Assembly: GCF_900543425.1 (NCBI RefSeq)
Contig: NZ_UQRQ01000003.1
Span: 124,001 to 188,000 of the forward strand
Source: an uncultured Sanguibacteroides sp.
GTDB lineage: Bacteria > Bacteroidota > Bacteroidia > Bacteroidales > Marinifilaceae
DNA length: 64,000 bases
Reading direction: 5' to 3'
Shown here: piece after piece, positions 37,165-46,439 of the stretch
Layout of the letters: each line of letters opens with the position of its first letter
How positions within the stretch are numbered: position 1 is the first letter of the stretch
Translations under genes and position numbers: made by a program
Notes under the pieces: generated by a model
The model's input: only the letters and a program-made list of their open reading frames with translations
Told to the model about the DNA's origin: nothing
The model's database searches: none

Positions 37165-37353
37165 ATGGGATTAATCATTTATATTATCGGAGTCGTGGCA
37201 ACGGTTTATGCCATACTGGATCTTGTAAAGAAGAATATTTCGACACCTTGCAAGTTGCTGTTTATCATTGTTCTTTTATTGACCAGTTGGATCGGTTTGA
37301 TTATCTATTTTTTGTACGCGAAAGATCACGTGGAAGAATGGTGCAAACAATGA
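37165..37353 (+). CDS. Small two-helix membrane protein (PLDc_N-like)
   Basis: The product is 62 residues from the ATG at 37165, with two hydrophobic helices (about 2-20 and 28-49) and a charged C-terminus (YAKDHVEEWCKQ). The pattern helix, KKN, helix with SWIGLIIYFLYAKD resembles the stand-alone PLDc_N domain found in many small bacterial membrane proteins. Function is unknown. An earlier in-frame ATG at 37114 would add 17 unlike residues. Two hairpins follow the stop. Confidence 0.65.
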   Translation: MGLIIYIIGVVATVYAILDLVKKNISTPCKLLFIIVLLLTSWIGLIIYFLYAKDHVEEWCKQ

Positions 37354-37423
37354 GGTGATTCAAAAATATACAAGATACGGTGCATAAATTTGTGGATAGT
37401 ATCTTGTAAAAAGTAATTTGACA

Positions 37424-37461
37424 AAAATGGAGACATTTCATTTACGATTTTGTCTCCGTTT
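37424..37461 (+). terminator. Terminator hairpin after the small membrane protein gene
   Basis: GGAGACA (37429-37435) pairs with TGTCTCC (37451-37457), with an A run before and TTTT after the stem. Confidence 0.6.
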
Positions 37462-37503
37462 TATAATCATTGATATACTATTTATAGTATATCAATGATT
37501 ATA
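37462..37503. repeat. Perfect 20-bp palindrome with a 2-base loop
   Basis: TATAATCATTGATATACTAT (37462-37481), loop TT, then its exact reverse complement (37484-37503), followed by TTTTTT on the plus strand. It may be a second terminator or a repeat element. Confidence 0.7.
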
Positions 37504-37684
37504 TTTTTTGATCGGGTTTAAATTCCGGTCGGGCTATCCGGGGGGCTGTCGTCACGGAAAATTTTCTGTTTCTCAATTCATTAGTTGTTCTTCCTTTCGA
37601 TATAATTGTAAATAATTTCTTTCCCGTATTTAAGTTATAACAGTATTCGAAATCATGCTCCTCAGTTGTAGAATCATTCGTCAC
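37499..37684 (-). CDS. Doubtful 61-codon open frame
   Basis: The frame starts at a GTG, has no ATG and no promoter box, and its stop lies inside the 20-bp palindrome. The translation (starting VTNDSTTEEHDFEYCY) has no signal, helix or family I recognise. It may be a real small gene, the end of a decayed one, or chance. Confidence 0.2.
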   Translation of the reverse strand: MTNDSTTEEHDFEYCYNLNTGKKLFTIISKGRTTNELRNRKFSVTTAPRIARPEFKPDQKI

Positions 37685-37949
37685 GCTACTATCTTTTTCA
37701 AAAATTGAAAGGCTTTAATTCCAATTTTTCGGTAACAGGAAAATCCGTATCTACATTTACATAAGGATAACCGGATTTTTAACCGTGCTATTGCAACAGG
37801 AAAAAGATACCGATTTAAAGCGATAAAAACGGAGTTTTTATAAGTACAATATAATTTAAAAAATACTTATAAGTATTTTTTAATATAAATAAAAATATTA
37901 ATTTTGAAAATAAGATATTAAAATTATAAACCTCAAAATTAACGAAACT
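37685..37949. other. AT-rich intergenic region upstream of the FN3 gene
   Basis: It contains a hairpin AAAATCCG (37740-37747)/CGGATTTTT (37772-37780), a 24-bp palindrome and a promoter box (listed separately). No coding region is supported. Confidence 0.5.
37858..37906 (+). promoter_or_regulatory. Promoter and palindrome of the FN3 gene
   Basis: The -7 box TAATTTTG is at 37899-37906, 43 bp before the ATG. A 24-bp self-complementary sequence centred on ACTTATAAGT (37858-37881) lies just upstream, where an activator or repressor could bind. Confidence 0.5.
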
Positions 37950-38345
37950 ATGAAAAAGATTAGAAAAAACACTTTGAAATTATTTTTATTCGTCTGCTTG
38001 GGTTTAACCCTTACGACGATAGTGTATGCTAGCACGAGGATAAATGGTGATGTTCCCAGTCCTCCGGGGAAGCCCGAGATTCTTGATGTATGGGATAATG
38101 GATGTACATTAAACTTTCTTCCGTCTTTTTATGATGGAGGGTCGCCAATACTATACTATGTTATTGAGTATAGATATAAAAATGAGCCCATATGGTATAT
38201 CTCGGGAAGAACTACGAAGACTATTTGGACAACTCATATGGAGAGTGGAAGGTTGGCACAATTTTTTGTTAGAGCTGTAAATGAATTTGGAGCAAGCGAG
38301 CCGTCAGAAGCTTCTGAATTTGTACTATTTAAAAATCCATACTAA
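37950..38345 (+). CDS. Small secreted protein with a single fibronectin type III domain
   Basis: The product is 131 residues. A signal peptide (KKIRKNTLKLFLFVCLGL, cleavage probably after VYA near 27) is followed by one FN3 domain at about 37-127. The family marks are PSPPGKPEILDVWDNGCTLNF, GGSPILYYVIEYR and the end FFVRAVNEFGASEPSEAS. No catalytic domain, lipobox or sorting tail is present, so it should be free in the periplasm or secreted. Single-FN3 proteins of this size are unusual; a role in binding a partner is a guess. It has its own promoter and no operon partner. Confidence 0.7.
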   Translation: MKKIRKNTLKLFLFVCLGLTLTTIVYASTRINGDVPSPPGKPEILDVWDNGCTLNFLPSFYDGGSPILYYVIEYRYKNEPIWYISGRTTKTIWTTHMESGRLAQFFVRAVNEFGASEPSEASEFVLFKNPY

Positions 38346-38503
38346 TATTGATGAAATATCAATGTAGAGTTACTCGGGATTTTTTCTTTCAAAAAGAAAC
38401 CAGATCGGAAAAACATGCTTTTTGCAATTGTTTTTTAATAGAACAAGATCGTGTTTTGGGTTTGGATAGGCGTTAAGTTGTATATCAGCATTTTCTTAAA
38501 GCA

Positions 38504-38540
38504 AAAAAGAACTGTCTAATAAATTTAGACAGTTCTTTTT
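38504..38540. terminator. Bidirectional terminator between the FN3 gene and mutB
   Basis: AAAAAGAACTGTCTAA (38504-38519) and TTAGACAGTTCTTTTT (38525-38540) form a 16-bp stem with T runs in both directions. Confidence 0.8.
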
Positions 38541-38561
38541 ATTTTATAGAGCATTCGAAAA

Positions 38562-40718
38562 TTATTTCTTAGCTAAGTCGATCAGGATTTCGAGAACCTG
38601 AATAGCGCTCTTGGATACTTTGGTTCCGGGGCCGAATACGGCGATAGCACCGGCATCGAACAGGAATTGATAGTCTTGGTGGGGAATAACTCCTCCTACA
38701 TAAACGAGGATATCTTCGCGACCTAATTTTTTCAATTCGTTGATAACGGCGGGTACCAATGTTTTATGTCCGGCAGCCAAAGAGGATACTCCGACTACAT
38801 GTACGTCATTTTCCACGGCTTGTTTGGCGGTCTCTTCGGGAGTTTGGAACAGAGGTCCCATGTCCACGTCGAAACCGAGGTCTGCATAACCTGTTGCCAC
38901 GACTTTTGCACCGCGGTCATGTCCGTCCTGACCCATTTTGGCAATCATGATACGAGGACGACGTCCGGTCATTTCAGCAAATTTATCTGCTAATTCTTTT
39001 GCTTTCCGGAAGTCTTCGTCTTCTTTTGCTACGCTTGAATAAACTCCGCTCACGGTTCTGATAACTGCTTTATAACGTCCTACAACTTTTTCACATGCAA
39101 ATGATATTTCGCCCAAGGAAGCTCTTTTCTTGGCAGCGTCTACGGCTAATTCCAGCAAATTGCCTTCTCCGGTTTCCGCACATTTGGTGATGGCTTCCAA
39201 AGCGGCATCCACTTCAGCCTGATTACGATTTGCCTTTAATTCGTGCAAACGACGGATTTGGGCTTCCCGTACGGCGGTGTTATCCACTTCGAGAATATCG
39301 ATGGGGTCTTCTTTCTCCAGACGGTATTTGTTTGTTCCGACGATGGTCTGGACTCCGCTATCGATACGGGCTTGTGTACGGGCTGCCGCTTCTTCGATTC
39401 GAAGTTTAGGAATTCCGGATTCGATAGCTTTGGCCATACCGCCCAGTTTTTCAATTTCTTCTATATGAGTCCATGCTTTGTCTACCAATTCTTGGGTCAG
39501 GCTTTCCACGTAGTAAGAACCTCCCCATGGGTCGATAGATTTGCAAATGGTTGTTTCATCCTGAATGTAGATCTGGGTATTACGGGCGATACGTGCGGAG
39601 AAGTCCGTCGGAAGAGCGATAGCTTCATCCAGCGCATTGGTATGCAAACTCTGGGTGTGTCCAAGAGCGGCTCCCATGGCTTCGATACAGGTACGTCCCA
39701 CGTTGTTGAACGGGTCTTGTTCGGTCAAAGACCAACCGGAAGTTTGGCTGTGTGTACGTAATGCCAGAGATTTCGGGTTCTTTGGGTTGAATTGTTTTAC
39801 AATCTTTGCCCACAATAGACGACCGGCTCTCATCTTGGCGATCTCCATAAAGTGGTTCATTCCGATAGCCCAGAAGAATGATAAACGCGGGGCGAAGGCA
39901 TCGATATCCATTCCGGCATTCACTCCTGCGCGCAAATATTCCAAACCGTCAGCCAGCGTATAAGCCAACTCGATATCGGCGGTGGCACCTGCTTCCTGCA
40001 TGTGGTACCCGGAGATAGAGATGGAGTTGAATTTCGGCATATTTTTGGAAGTATATTCGAAGATATCGGCGATAATCTTCATGGAGAATTTAGGCGGATA
40101 AATATAAGTATTACGTACCATAAATTCTTTCAGGATATCATTCTGGATGGTTCCCGACAATTGATCCAAGGTAGCTCCTTGCTCTAATCCGGCAACGATA
40201 TAGAAGGCCAAGATCGGAAGAACCGCACCGTTCATCGTCATGGAAACGGACATTTTATCCAATGGAATTTGATCGAACAGGATTTTCATATCCAAAATAG
40301 AGTCCACGGCAACACCGGCTTTACCTACGTCACCGATTACACGCGGGTGATCGGAGTCGTATCCGCGGTGAGTGGCCAGGTCGAACGCCACAGACAAACC
40401 TTTTTGTCCGGCGGCTAAGTTACGACGATAGAAAGCATTTGACTCTTCTGCCGTGGAGAATCCGGCGTATTGACGGATAGTCCAGGGACGCATCGGGTAC
40501 ATTCCGGAATAGGGTCCACGGAGGTAGGGAGGGATACCGGCTACATAGTCCAGGTGCTCCATGCCTTTTAAATCTTCTTCACTATACACGGGTTTTACCG
40601 GTATAAGTTCAGGGGTCATCCAAGATTTTTCAATGTGATTTGCTTTCTCCCACTCGGAAGCGGTCGTAGCAGGTTTTTGTGATGACTTGATATTTATATC
40701 TTTAAAATTCGGTTTCAT
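38562..40718 (-). CDS. mutB: Methylmalonyl-CoA mutase, large (catalytic) subunit
   Basis: This B12-dependent enzyme interconverts succinyl-CoA and (R)-methylmalonyl-CoA in propionate production or use. It is 718 residues. The N-terminal TIM barrel shows [20 protein letters not shown], the substrate-binding [12 protein letters not shown] and [12 protein letters not shown]. The C-terminal cobalamin domain has [19 protein letters not shown], whose His is the axial cobalt ligand. It lies 63 bp after mutA in one operon and ends in a strong terminator. Confidence 0.96.
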   Translation of the reverse strand: MKPNFKDINIKSSQKPATTASEWEKANHIEKSWMTPELIPVKPVYSEEDLKGMEHLDYVAGIPPYLRGPYSGMYPMRPWTIRQYAGFSTAEESNAFYRRNLAAGQKGLSVAFDLATHRGYDSDHPRVIGDVGKAGVAVDSILDMKILFDQIPLDKMSVSMTMNGAVLPILAFYIVAGLEQGATLDQLSGTIQNDILKEFMVRNTYIYPPKFSMKIIADIFEYTSKNMPKFNSISISGYHMQEAGATADIELAYTLADGLEYLRAGVNAGMDIDAFAPRLSFFWAIGMNHFMEIAKMRAGRLLWAKIVKQFNPKNPKSLALRTHSQTSGWSLTEQDPFNNVGRTCIEAMGAALGHTQSLHTNALDEAIALPTDFSARIARNTQIYIQDETTICKSIDPWGGSYYVESLTQELVDKAWTHIEEIEKLGGMAKAIESGIPKLRIEEAAARTQARIDSGVQTIVGTNKYRLEKEDPIDILEVDNTAVREAQIRRLHELKANRNQAEVDAALEAITKCAETGEGNLLELAVDAAKKRASLGEISFACEKVVGRYKAVIRTVSGVYSSVAKEDEDFRKAKELADKFAEMTGRRPRIMIAKMGQDGHDRGAKVVATGYADLGFDVDMGPLFQTPEETAKQAVENDVHVVGVSSLAAGHKTLVPAVINELKKLGREDILVYVGGVIPHQDYQFLFDAGAIAVFGPGTKVSKSAIQVLEILIDLAKK

Positions 40719-40781
40719 CTTTGTAATTTGTAATTTATGATTAAGGAACTGTTACCTTAATCTGAAATCTAAAATCGTCAA

Positions 40782-42659
40782 CTATTTAATTCCCAATTTT
40801 TGTTGGTAGCCCTTCAGGTCTTCCAATACGTTACATTTTACATGAACGTAATCGGTGATGCCGATTGCTTCCAATTCCGGTCTGGATTCCGGATTTCCGG
40901 CAACAACGATAATGGCTTTGTCTTTTAACGCGGCATAAACCTCCGGGGCAATCGTCGCGTATTCGTCGTCCGAACTACAGATTACCACGATGTCGGCTTT
41001 GTTCTCCAAACAAGCTTTTGCACCTTCTTCCACGGTTTTGAATCCGTTATTATCCATTACCTGGAATCCGGCACAAGCAAAGAAGTTACATGCGAATTGG
41101 GCTCTTGCTTTACGCATGGCCAGATTACCCATGGGGAACATGTAAACGACCGGGCGATGTCCGTTCTCCTTGGCAAACATATCGGTTCTTAAACGCATCG
41201 CCTCAAAAGCTTGGGTTCCGCGGTAAGGTTTCAATGTTTCCACAACAGCGTCAGGAGCCGTAAAGTCTTCCGGTTCTAAGATGCAAGAACAAAGAGCCTT
41301 GTCGATCTTTTCGTTGAAATTCGGGAATTGGTTTGTTCCTAAGAAGTTTTCTTTGCGGTTTGCAATATCCTGATCTCTCTTTTGGGCGGTAGCCTTTATT
41401 GCAGCCTGAACGAATCCTGATTCCAACGCTTTCTGCATGCCACCTTGTTCCTGAACTTCGAGGAATAATTTCCAGGCAGCCTCGGCAATGAACTGGGTCA
41501 GTTCTTCGATATAATAAGATCCTCCGGCTACGTCTGCGATCTTGCCGAAATGAGACTCTTCTTTTAACAGCAATTGTTGGTTACGTGCTACCCGTTCTCC
41601 TAATTCGGAGGGTTGACATTCGTAGATATAGTCGTACGGATGTACGGTGAAAGAATCGACACCGCCTAAAATAGCAGACATAGCTTCCGTTTGGGTACGA
41701 AGCATGTTCACATTCGGGTCATAAACCGTTTTGTTCCATTCTGACGTTTCAGCATGTATATTCATTTTACAAATGGAATCGCAACACGGGTTATAAGCTT
41801 TTACAATTTTGGCCCACAAGAAACGGGCGGCTCTTAATTTGGCTATTTCCATGAAATATTTGGAGCCGGTAGCAAAATGGAATCGCATTCTGGGGGCGAT
41901 ATCTTTGATGTCCATACCGGCATCTGTCAGCTTATCCAAGTATTCGACTCCGGCAGCCAGACTAAATCCTAATTCCTGTACAATGGAAGCTCCGGAATTA
42001 TTGAAAACAAATCCTCCGACTTCTATGCTTTTGAAATTTTTCATCTGGGCAGTTCCCTCCGTGGTTGTTTTTACCACATTGAAAGGATGCGGATCACAGA
42101 ATTTACCTTCCAGAGCCAATTTTGTGATCGGGTCTATATTGATGCCTCCGCGAATGGATTCCGGGGCAATTCCTTTTTCCGAAACCACTTCTTTAAACAT
42201 ATTGAGGATGGCAACCTTATTGCAACATAAAACGAAGTTGATTTCGATACAATCGAGGCAAATATCTTTTAAAAGAGCCTTCATATCGGCTTTCGTGAAA
42301 TTCTTGCAATCAGAAATAACGAAACCTAAGGAATCAACACCTCTATTTAAGACATCCAACGCTTTTTTATTCGCTTCTGCGACATTCTCTACCTTAATGT
42401 CTTGACGAATAAACCAGTTGTTGTCTTTTTTATTACCTCTCACGTAAGGAAATTCTCCGGGGAAGCAATCCAAGTACTTGAGGTCCTTCATATTTTCCAA
42501 ACGATACATCGGTTGGACATTGAAGCCCTCGTTTGTTCTCCAAACCAGCTTTTTATTGAAATCAGCCCCTTTTAGGTCTGCAGTTACTTTGTCCATCCAC
42601 TCCTGAGTCGTGTTTGGTGCAAATTCACTGAAAAGCTTTGTGTGTACATTCTCTGCCAT
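40782..42659 (-). CDS. mutA: Methylmalonyl-CoA mutase, small subunit
   Basis: This is the non-catalytic partner of the heterodimeric mutase, 625 residues. It has the same fold as the large subunit but lacks the cobalamin-binding DxHxxG; the matching place reads VVYMFPMGNLAMRKARA. Conserved segments include MYRLENMKDLKYLDCFPGEFPYVRG (in part) and NIHAETSEWNKTVYDP. It is first in the operon, with a -7 box about 52 bp before its start. Neither an epimerase nor the MeaB-type chaperone is adjacent. Confidence 0.94.
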   Translation of the reverse strand: MAENVHTKLFSEFAPNTTQEWMDKVTADLKGADFNKKLVWRTNEGFNVQPMYRLENMKDLKYLDCFPGEFPYVRGNKKDNNWFIRQDIKVENVAEANKKALDVLNRGVDSLGFVISDCKNFTKADMKALLKDICLDCIEINFVLCCNKVAILNMFKEVVSEKGIAPESIRGGINIDPITKLALEGKFCDPHPFNVVKTTTEGTAQMKNFKSIEVGGFVFNNSGASIVQELGFSLAAGVEYLDKLTDAGMDIKDIAPRMRFHFATGSKYFMEIAKLRAARFLWAKIVKAYNPCCDSICKMNIHAETSEWNKTVYDPNVNMLRTQTEAMSAILGGVDSFTVHPYDYIYECQPSELGERVARNQQLLLKEESHFGKIADVAGGSYYIEELTQFIAEAAWKLFLEVQEQGGMQKALESGFVQAAIKATAQKRDQDIANRKENFLGTNQFPNFNEKIDKALCSCILEPEDFTAPDAVVETLKPYRGTQAFEAMRLRTDMFAKENGHRPVVYMFPMGNLAMRKARAQFACNFFACAGFQVMDNNGFKTVEEGAKACLENKADIVVICSSDDEYATIAPEVYAALKDKAIIVVAGNPESRPELEAIGITDYVHVKCNVLEDLKGYQQKLGIK

Positions 42660-42711
42660 AATAAGTTTTTATGTAATTGTTCTGTAACTGTTTGTTATTA
42701 AAAACGGAAAG

Positions 42712-42719
42712 CAAAATTA
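42712..42719 (-). promoter_or_regulatory. Promoter -7 box of the mutA-mutB operon
   Basis: On the minus strand this reads TAATTTTG followed by C, matching TAnnTTTG, 52 bp before the start at 42659. Confidence 0.55.
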
Positions 42720-42900
42720 ACCCTTTTCGACAATTTAAAAAAGAAAATCTTCTTTATTTTCGGCTGTTCGGCATAATATCATGGTTTTTTAATAGTTCGT
42801 TGAAATTATTTGATGTTTTGAAACATGAAAAATAGAGATGCCTTTTTATAAGAGCGAATTATTTTGTAATTTGCAACGTTAAATTAAAAGCAAAAGACAC

Positions 42901-43797
42901 ATGAAAAAGATTAGAGCAGCCATTGTCGGCTATGGGAATATTGGACACTATGTACTTGATGCACTTCTGGTCGCACCTGATTTTGAAGTAGCTGGAATAG
43001 TACGCCGGGACGCCACGAAGATACCCGAGGAATTGAAAAATTACCCGGTTGTTTCGAATATAGCTCAACTGAAAGAGGTGGATGTCGCTATCCTGTGTAC
43101 GCCGACCCGAAGTGTGGAAACTTATGCTTCTGAAATTTTAAAGATGGGAATAAATACCGTCGATAGCTTCGATATTCACACGGAGATATCCGGATTGCAT
43201 GAACGTTTGGGAGAGATGGCTAAAAAATACAATAAAGTTTCCATTATTTCTGCCGGTTGGGATCCGGGGAGTGATTCTATGGTCCGTGCCCTGTTGGAAG
43301 CCTGTGCCCCGAAGGGAATTACTTACACGAATTTCGGACCCGGAATGAGTATGGGACATACGGTAGCCGTGAAAGCTATCGAAGGGGTGAAGGCCGCTCT
43401 GTCTATGACCATTCCCGTGGGGACAGGAATTCATCGCCGGATGGTCTATATCGAATTAAAGGATGGATATGATTTCAAGCAAGTGGCAGAAGCTATTAAA
43501 ACGGATCCTTATTTCGTGCATGACGAAACTCACGTGATGCAAGTGGAAAGCGTAGATGCTCTGAAAGATATGGGACATGGGGTAAACCTGATCCGAAAGG
43601 GTGTTTCCGGGAAAACGCAGAATCAATTGTTTGAGTTCGACATGAAAATTAATAACCCTGCCTTGACGGGACAGATATTGGTAGCGACGGCCAGGGCTTC
43701 CATGATACAGCGTCCGGGATGCTATACTTTGATCGAGATCCCGGTTATCGATTTGTTGTACGGAGACCGGAAAGAGCTGATAAAGCATTTGGTATAA
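42901..43797 (+). CDS. ddh: meso-Diaminopimelate D-dehydrogenase
   Basis: This NADPH-dependent enzyme makes meso-diaminopimelate in one step from tetrahydrodipicolinate, for lysine and peptidoglycan. It is 298 residues. The Rossmann loop is AIVGYGNIGHYVLDAL (8-23), and family stretches VDSFDIHTEI, SAGWDPGSDSMVRAL and GPGMSMGHTVAVK follow. It stands alone with a terminator 14 bp after its stop. This route is common in Bacteroidota and replaces the acylated DAP branch. Confidence 0.95.
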   Translation: MKKIRAAIVGYGNIGHYVLDALLVAPDFEVAGIVRRDATKIPEELKNYPVVSNIAQLKEVDVAILCTPTRSVETYASEILKMGINTVDSFDIHTEISGLHERLGEMAKKYNKVSIISAGWDPGSDSMVRALLEACAPKGITYTNFGPGMSMGHTVAVKAIEGVKAALSMTIPVGTGIHRRMVYIELKDGYDFKQVAEAIKTDPYFVHDETHVMQVESVDALKDMGHGVNLIRKGVSGKTQNQLFEFDMKINNPALTGQILVATARASMIQRPGCYTLIEIPVIDLLYGDRKELIKHLV

Positions 43798-43810
43798 AAA
43801 TATGTTCATA

Positions 43811-43842
43811 AAAGGCCGAACGATTCCACTCGTTCGGCCTTT
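43811..43842. terminator. Terminator between ddh and the fimbrillin gene
   Basis: A perfect 13-bp stem AAAGGCCGAACGA (43811-43823) with TCGTTCGGCCTTT (43830-43842), placed between two convergent genes. Confidence 0.85.
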
Positions 43843-43864
43843 CTTAGGGGGAATAAAAACTCAA

Positions 43865-44779
43865 TTAAATGCTTCCTGTTCCATTGTTTCCTGCTGACCA
43901 ATCTGTAGCGCTGGCTGTAACTTGAATCCCAGTAGCCGTTATGGTAAATGTCAGCGTGTGTTTTTTATTGGCCGTAAATATCAGTTCGTTTTCTCCGTCT
44001 TTCGGCGTTACGGTTTTATCTATGTTGTTTAAGGTCAAGGTAAATTCCGGTGCAGAACCGGGCCATACCAGGTAATCGGTAACAAACTCATCTCCTGCTT
44101 CACTTAGGTCGGCTGCGGTAATACTTATGGGAAATTCTACTTCGGATGCATCCGCTGTAAGGTCTCCGGTGGCAATATCCATTTGCGATGTAGCATGATA
44201 CTTGGCTATCTTAATGGCAGATAAATTTACTGTCCCCGCATCAGCTTCTTTTTTTACGATGATGGTGATTGCCGAGAGGGCGTGATTGAACTCAAAATTT
44301 ACCGTGGGTGTTGCTTTTTTGGCCTCTTTTACCGGAGATGCCCACATGTAATCTATTTGATCTGCCAGTTTAATATTAACTTTGGGGGTCGTAGAGGCAG
44401 TTGCAGCAATAAGATCCGCTCCGGTAACCTGGGGATAATAAGCGTAAAAATCAAGGGTACCTACAGGCCAAAAAGCCTCATGGTCCGCTTCGAAGTCGAA
44501 TTTTGTTCCGTTCGTACTTACGGCGATTTTTGCGTTATTCAAATTTTCGTGCGTGGTTTTAGAAAAGTCGGTAGTTCCGCCATCCCAAGCGTATACCCCC
44601 ATGTTGCCATCGGGCAAGGTCGTTCCCGTTACCAAAGCCTTGGCTTGGACATCCATTACTCCGGCATTGAATTGAACCTTTACAGGCGTATCGGGAATGA
44701 TATCCTCTTCCGTACTTTCTTTAGAACAACTTGTCATAGCTGCTACGGCAAGCATTGCGACCATTAATCTTTTCATCAT
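43865..44779 (-). CDS. Fimbrillin-family lipoprotein
   Basis: The product is 304 residues with a lipoprotein signal ending at Cys18 (AAMTSCSKES). The family layout of Bacteroidales fimbrillins (Mfa-like) is clear: VQFNAGVMDVQAKA early, then LPDGNMGVYAWDGG, EAFWPVGTLDFYAYYP, a central FEFNHALSAITIIVKK, and a C-terminal HTLTFTITATGIQVTASATDWSAG. Such proteins are exported as lipoproteins and polymerise by strand exchange into surface fimbriae. No other fimbrial gene is adjacent. A membrane-anchored AraC regulator gene lies 154 bp upstream on the same strand. Confidence 0.88.
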   Translation of the reverse strand: MMKRLMVAMLAVAAMTSCSKESTEEDIIPDTPVKVQFNAGVMDVQAKALVTGTTLPDGNMGVYAWDGGTTDFSKTTHENLNNAKIAVSTNGTKFDFEADHEAFWPVGTLDFYAYYPQVTGADLIAATASTTPKVNIKLADQIDYMWASPVKEAKKATPTVNFEFNHALSAITIIVKKEADAGTVNLSAIKIAKYHATSQMDIATGDLTADASEVEFPISITAADLSEAGDEFVTDYLVWPGSAPEFTLTLNNIDKTVTPKDGENELIFTANKKHTLTFTITATGIQVTASATDWSAGNNGTGSI

Positions 44780-44933
44780 TTTTCCTATTTTGGTTTATAC
44801 ATTTTTGTTTTAGAAAACGAAACAAAGAAAAGCTGATGAGTCGATAAGTCGTGACAAAAAGATACAAATCGTTCTATTTTATATCTTTTCAAAAGAGCTT
44901 TTTACCTTTTCGGCAATTTTTACTTTTTCGTAA

Positions 44934-46187
44934 TTACGAACGCCGGTTTGTCGTGTATAACTGTTTCCATTGTTTGGGGGTAATTCCCTGGTTTATTTTG
45001 AAAGCCGTGATAAAAGAAGAAATGGAATTGAAGCCGACTAATGAAGCTACTTCCTGGACGGGCATTTCCGGATGTTCCAGAAAAAGAATGGTGGCTTCCT
45101 GAATCCGGTATTTGTTGACAAACTGATAAAAACTTAGACCGAATTCATTGTTGATGATATTGGAGATATATGTACGATTGGTATTCATCATATCCGCCAC
45201 TTCGTGTATTGTAAGCGTACTTCGTGTAAAGACCTTTTTTTGTTCGAAAAGGCGGGTAAGTTCGTCTCGTAATTTATCTTTTTTGGTCCCCAGTATTTTC
45301 AAATAGTGTTCAGGCTGGGGAGGGAATATCGGGGAGATGGTTTCATCTTGTGACGAGTTGGGGCAGGGAGTTTCTACTGCTGTCTTTTGTTGGGAAGTCA
45401 CGACCTGTGGTTGAGGATTCGTGTAAAAAGTGCTATAGCAAATGTAAGGTTCGTTTAGGGCATGGATAAACAGGTAGAAAACAAAAAAGAGGGAACAGAT
45501 ATTGTGTAGGTGATCTGTCCACGGCTCCGTGTTTATCATGGAGAGAAGCGCAATGGCTCCATATAAAATAGATAAGAGTATGGCATGGCTTACCCATTCG
45601 AGATTGATTCCATCCACAAAGGAAAAACTCTCTTCTATTTGTTGCAGGTATCTCTTTTTTAATTTTAAAATGTAAATACAATAAAACAAGATGAATAATC
45701 CCTGTAAAAATAGGCAGAAATAACGGAATAGGTGTGACAGACTCCAGATCGATTCAATGCTGTCAGAAGGGTTTACGGAAACATCTTCTTCGTTTGGAAG
45801 AATTAACGTGCCGATGATGAAAATAATAATTGCCGGGAGCAAATAGAAAAGGATGGATTTGCTGTTTAATCTTTCCGGTGTCGTTAGTTTTTTAAAATAT
45901 AAAAAATAGAGGGGAATCAGTAATAAATGGGTAGCGATATCGAAGGCCGGAAGTACTTCCTTGCCTGTTTTTAGCAAATAGATATTTTGTAACATATTGG
46001 GGATAAACAGTAAGCCGGTTAATGTGAAGATGATTCCTAATACATAACGCGGATGGATTCCTGTTTTGGTATTTGTCCTTTGTCCTTTGATAAGCAACAA
46101 TGTCAAACCGCAAAACAGAGGTACAATAAACGAAAGGACATACGAAAAGTATATCCAGAATACGGAAGAAAGCAATTCACTAATCAT
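44934..46187 (-). CDS. Membrane-anchored AraC-type regulator
   Basis: The product is 417 residues. The N-terminal ~240 residues hold seven or eight hydrophobic helices. A linker rich in Pro/Gln/Thr follows (about 255-290), then a C-terminal AraC HTH domain (about 310-412). The two HTH units are LTIHEVADMMNTNRTYISNII and MPVQEVASLVGFNSISSFITAF. This 7TM-HTH layout is common in Bacteroidota and senses signals in the membrane. Because it lies directly before the fimbrillin gene it is a candidate regulator of it; that is inference. Its promoter box sits in a short inverted repeat, so self-regulation is possible. Confidence 0.85.
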   Translation of the reverse strand: MISELLSSVFWIYFSYVLSFIVPLFCGLTLLLIKGQRTNTKTGIHPRYVLGIIFTLTGLLFIPNMLQNIYLLKTGKEVLPAFDIATHLLLIPLYFLYFKKLTTPERLNSKSILFYLLPAIIIFIIGTLILPNEEDVSVNPSDSIESIWSLSHLFRYFCLFLQGLFILFYCIYILKLKKRYLQQIEESFSFVDGINLEWVSHAILLSILYGAIALLSMINTEPWTDHLHNICSLFFVFYLFIHALNEPYICYSTFYTNPQPQVVTSQQKTAVETPCPNSSQDETISPIFPPQPEHYLKILGTKKDKLRDELTRLFEQKKVFTRSTLTIHEVADMMNTNRTYISNIINNEFGLSFYQFVNKYRIQEATILFLEHPEMPVQEVASLVGFNSISSFITAFKINQGITPKQWKQLYTTNRRS

Positions 46188-46203
46188 GATCCCTTTTGGT
46201 ACA

Positions 46204-46253
46204 ATTGCGCAATATTTGCGTGTTCAAATATAGTAAAATAATGTTTTGTCAAA
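46204..46253 (-). promoter_or_regulatory. Promoter of the membrane-anchored AraC regulator
   Basis: On the minus strand the -7 is TATATTTG (46225-46232), with a TTTG at 46250-46253 and 17 bp between. Inverted repeats ATATTTG/CAAATAT (46212-46218, 46225-46231) and ATTGCGCAAT (46204-46213) overlap or adjoin it. Confidence 0.5.
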
Positions 46254-46439
46254 CATTTTTTGGGAAATAGTATTGTGTTAAGCCGTAATGGGTACTAAAT
46301 GATCCGAATCGAGCCTTCGATAAGTGGATTCGAAAGAAATAGGATACATAATAGCATAAGAGAAAAATTATTTATATGAATAAAACTGAATCTGGAAAAT
46401 AATTGTCAATTTTGTATGATCAATTTCAATAATACCGAT

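Noticed and set aside
37499..37684. A 61-codon minus-strand frame as a firm gene
   Set aside because: GTG start only, no promoter box, stop inside a palindrome and no recognisable features. Kept only as a low-confidence entry.
42660..42900. Cobalamin riboswitch upstream of the B12-dependent mutase genes
   Set aside because: The leader is about 45 bases between the -7 box and the start, too short, and no B12-box sequence is seen.
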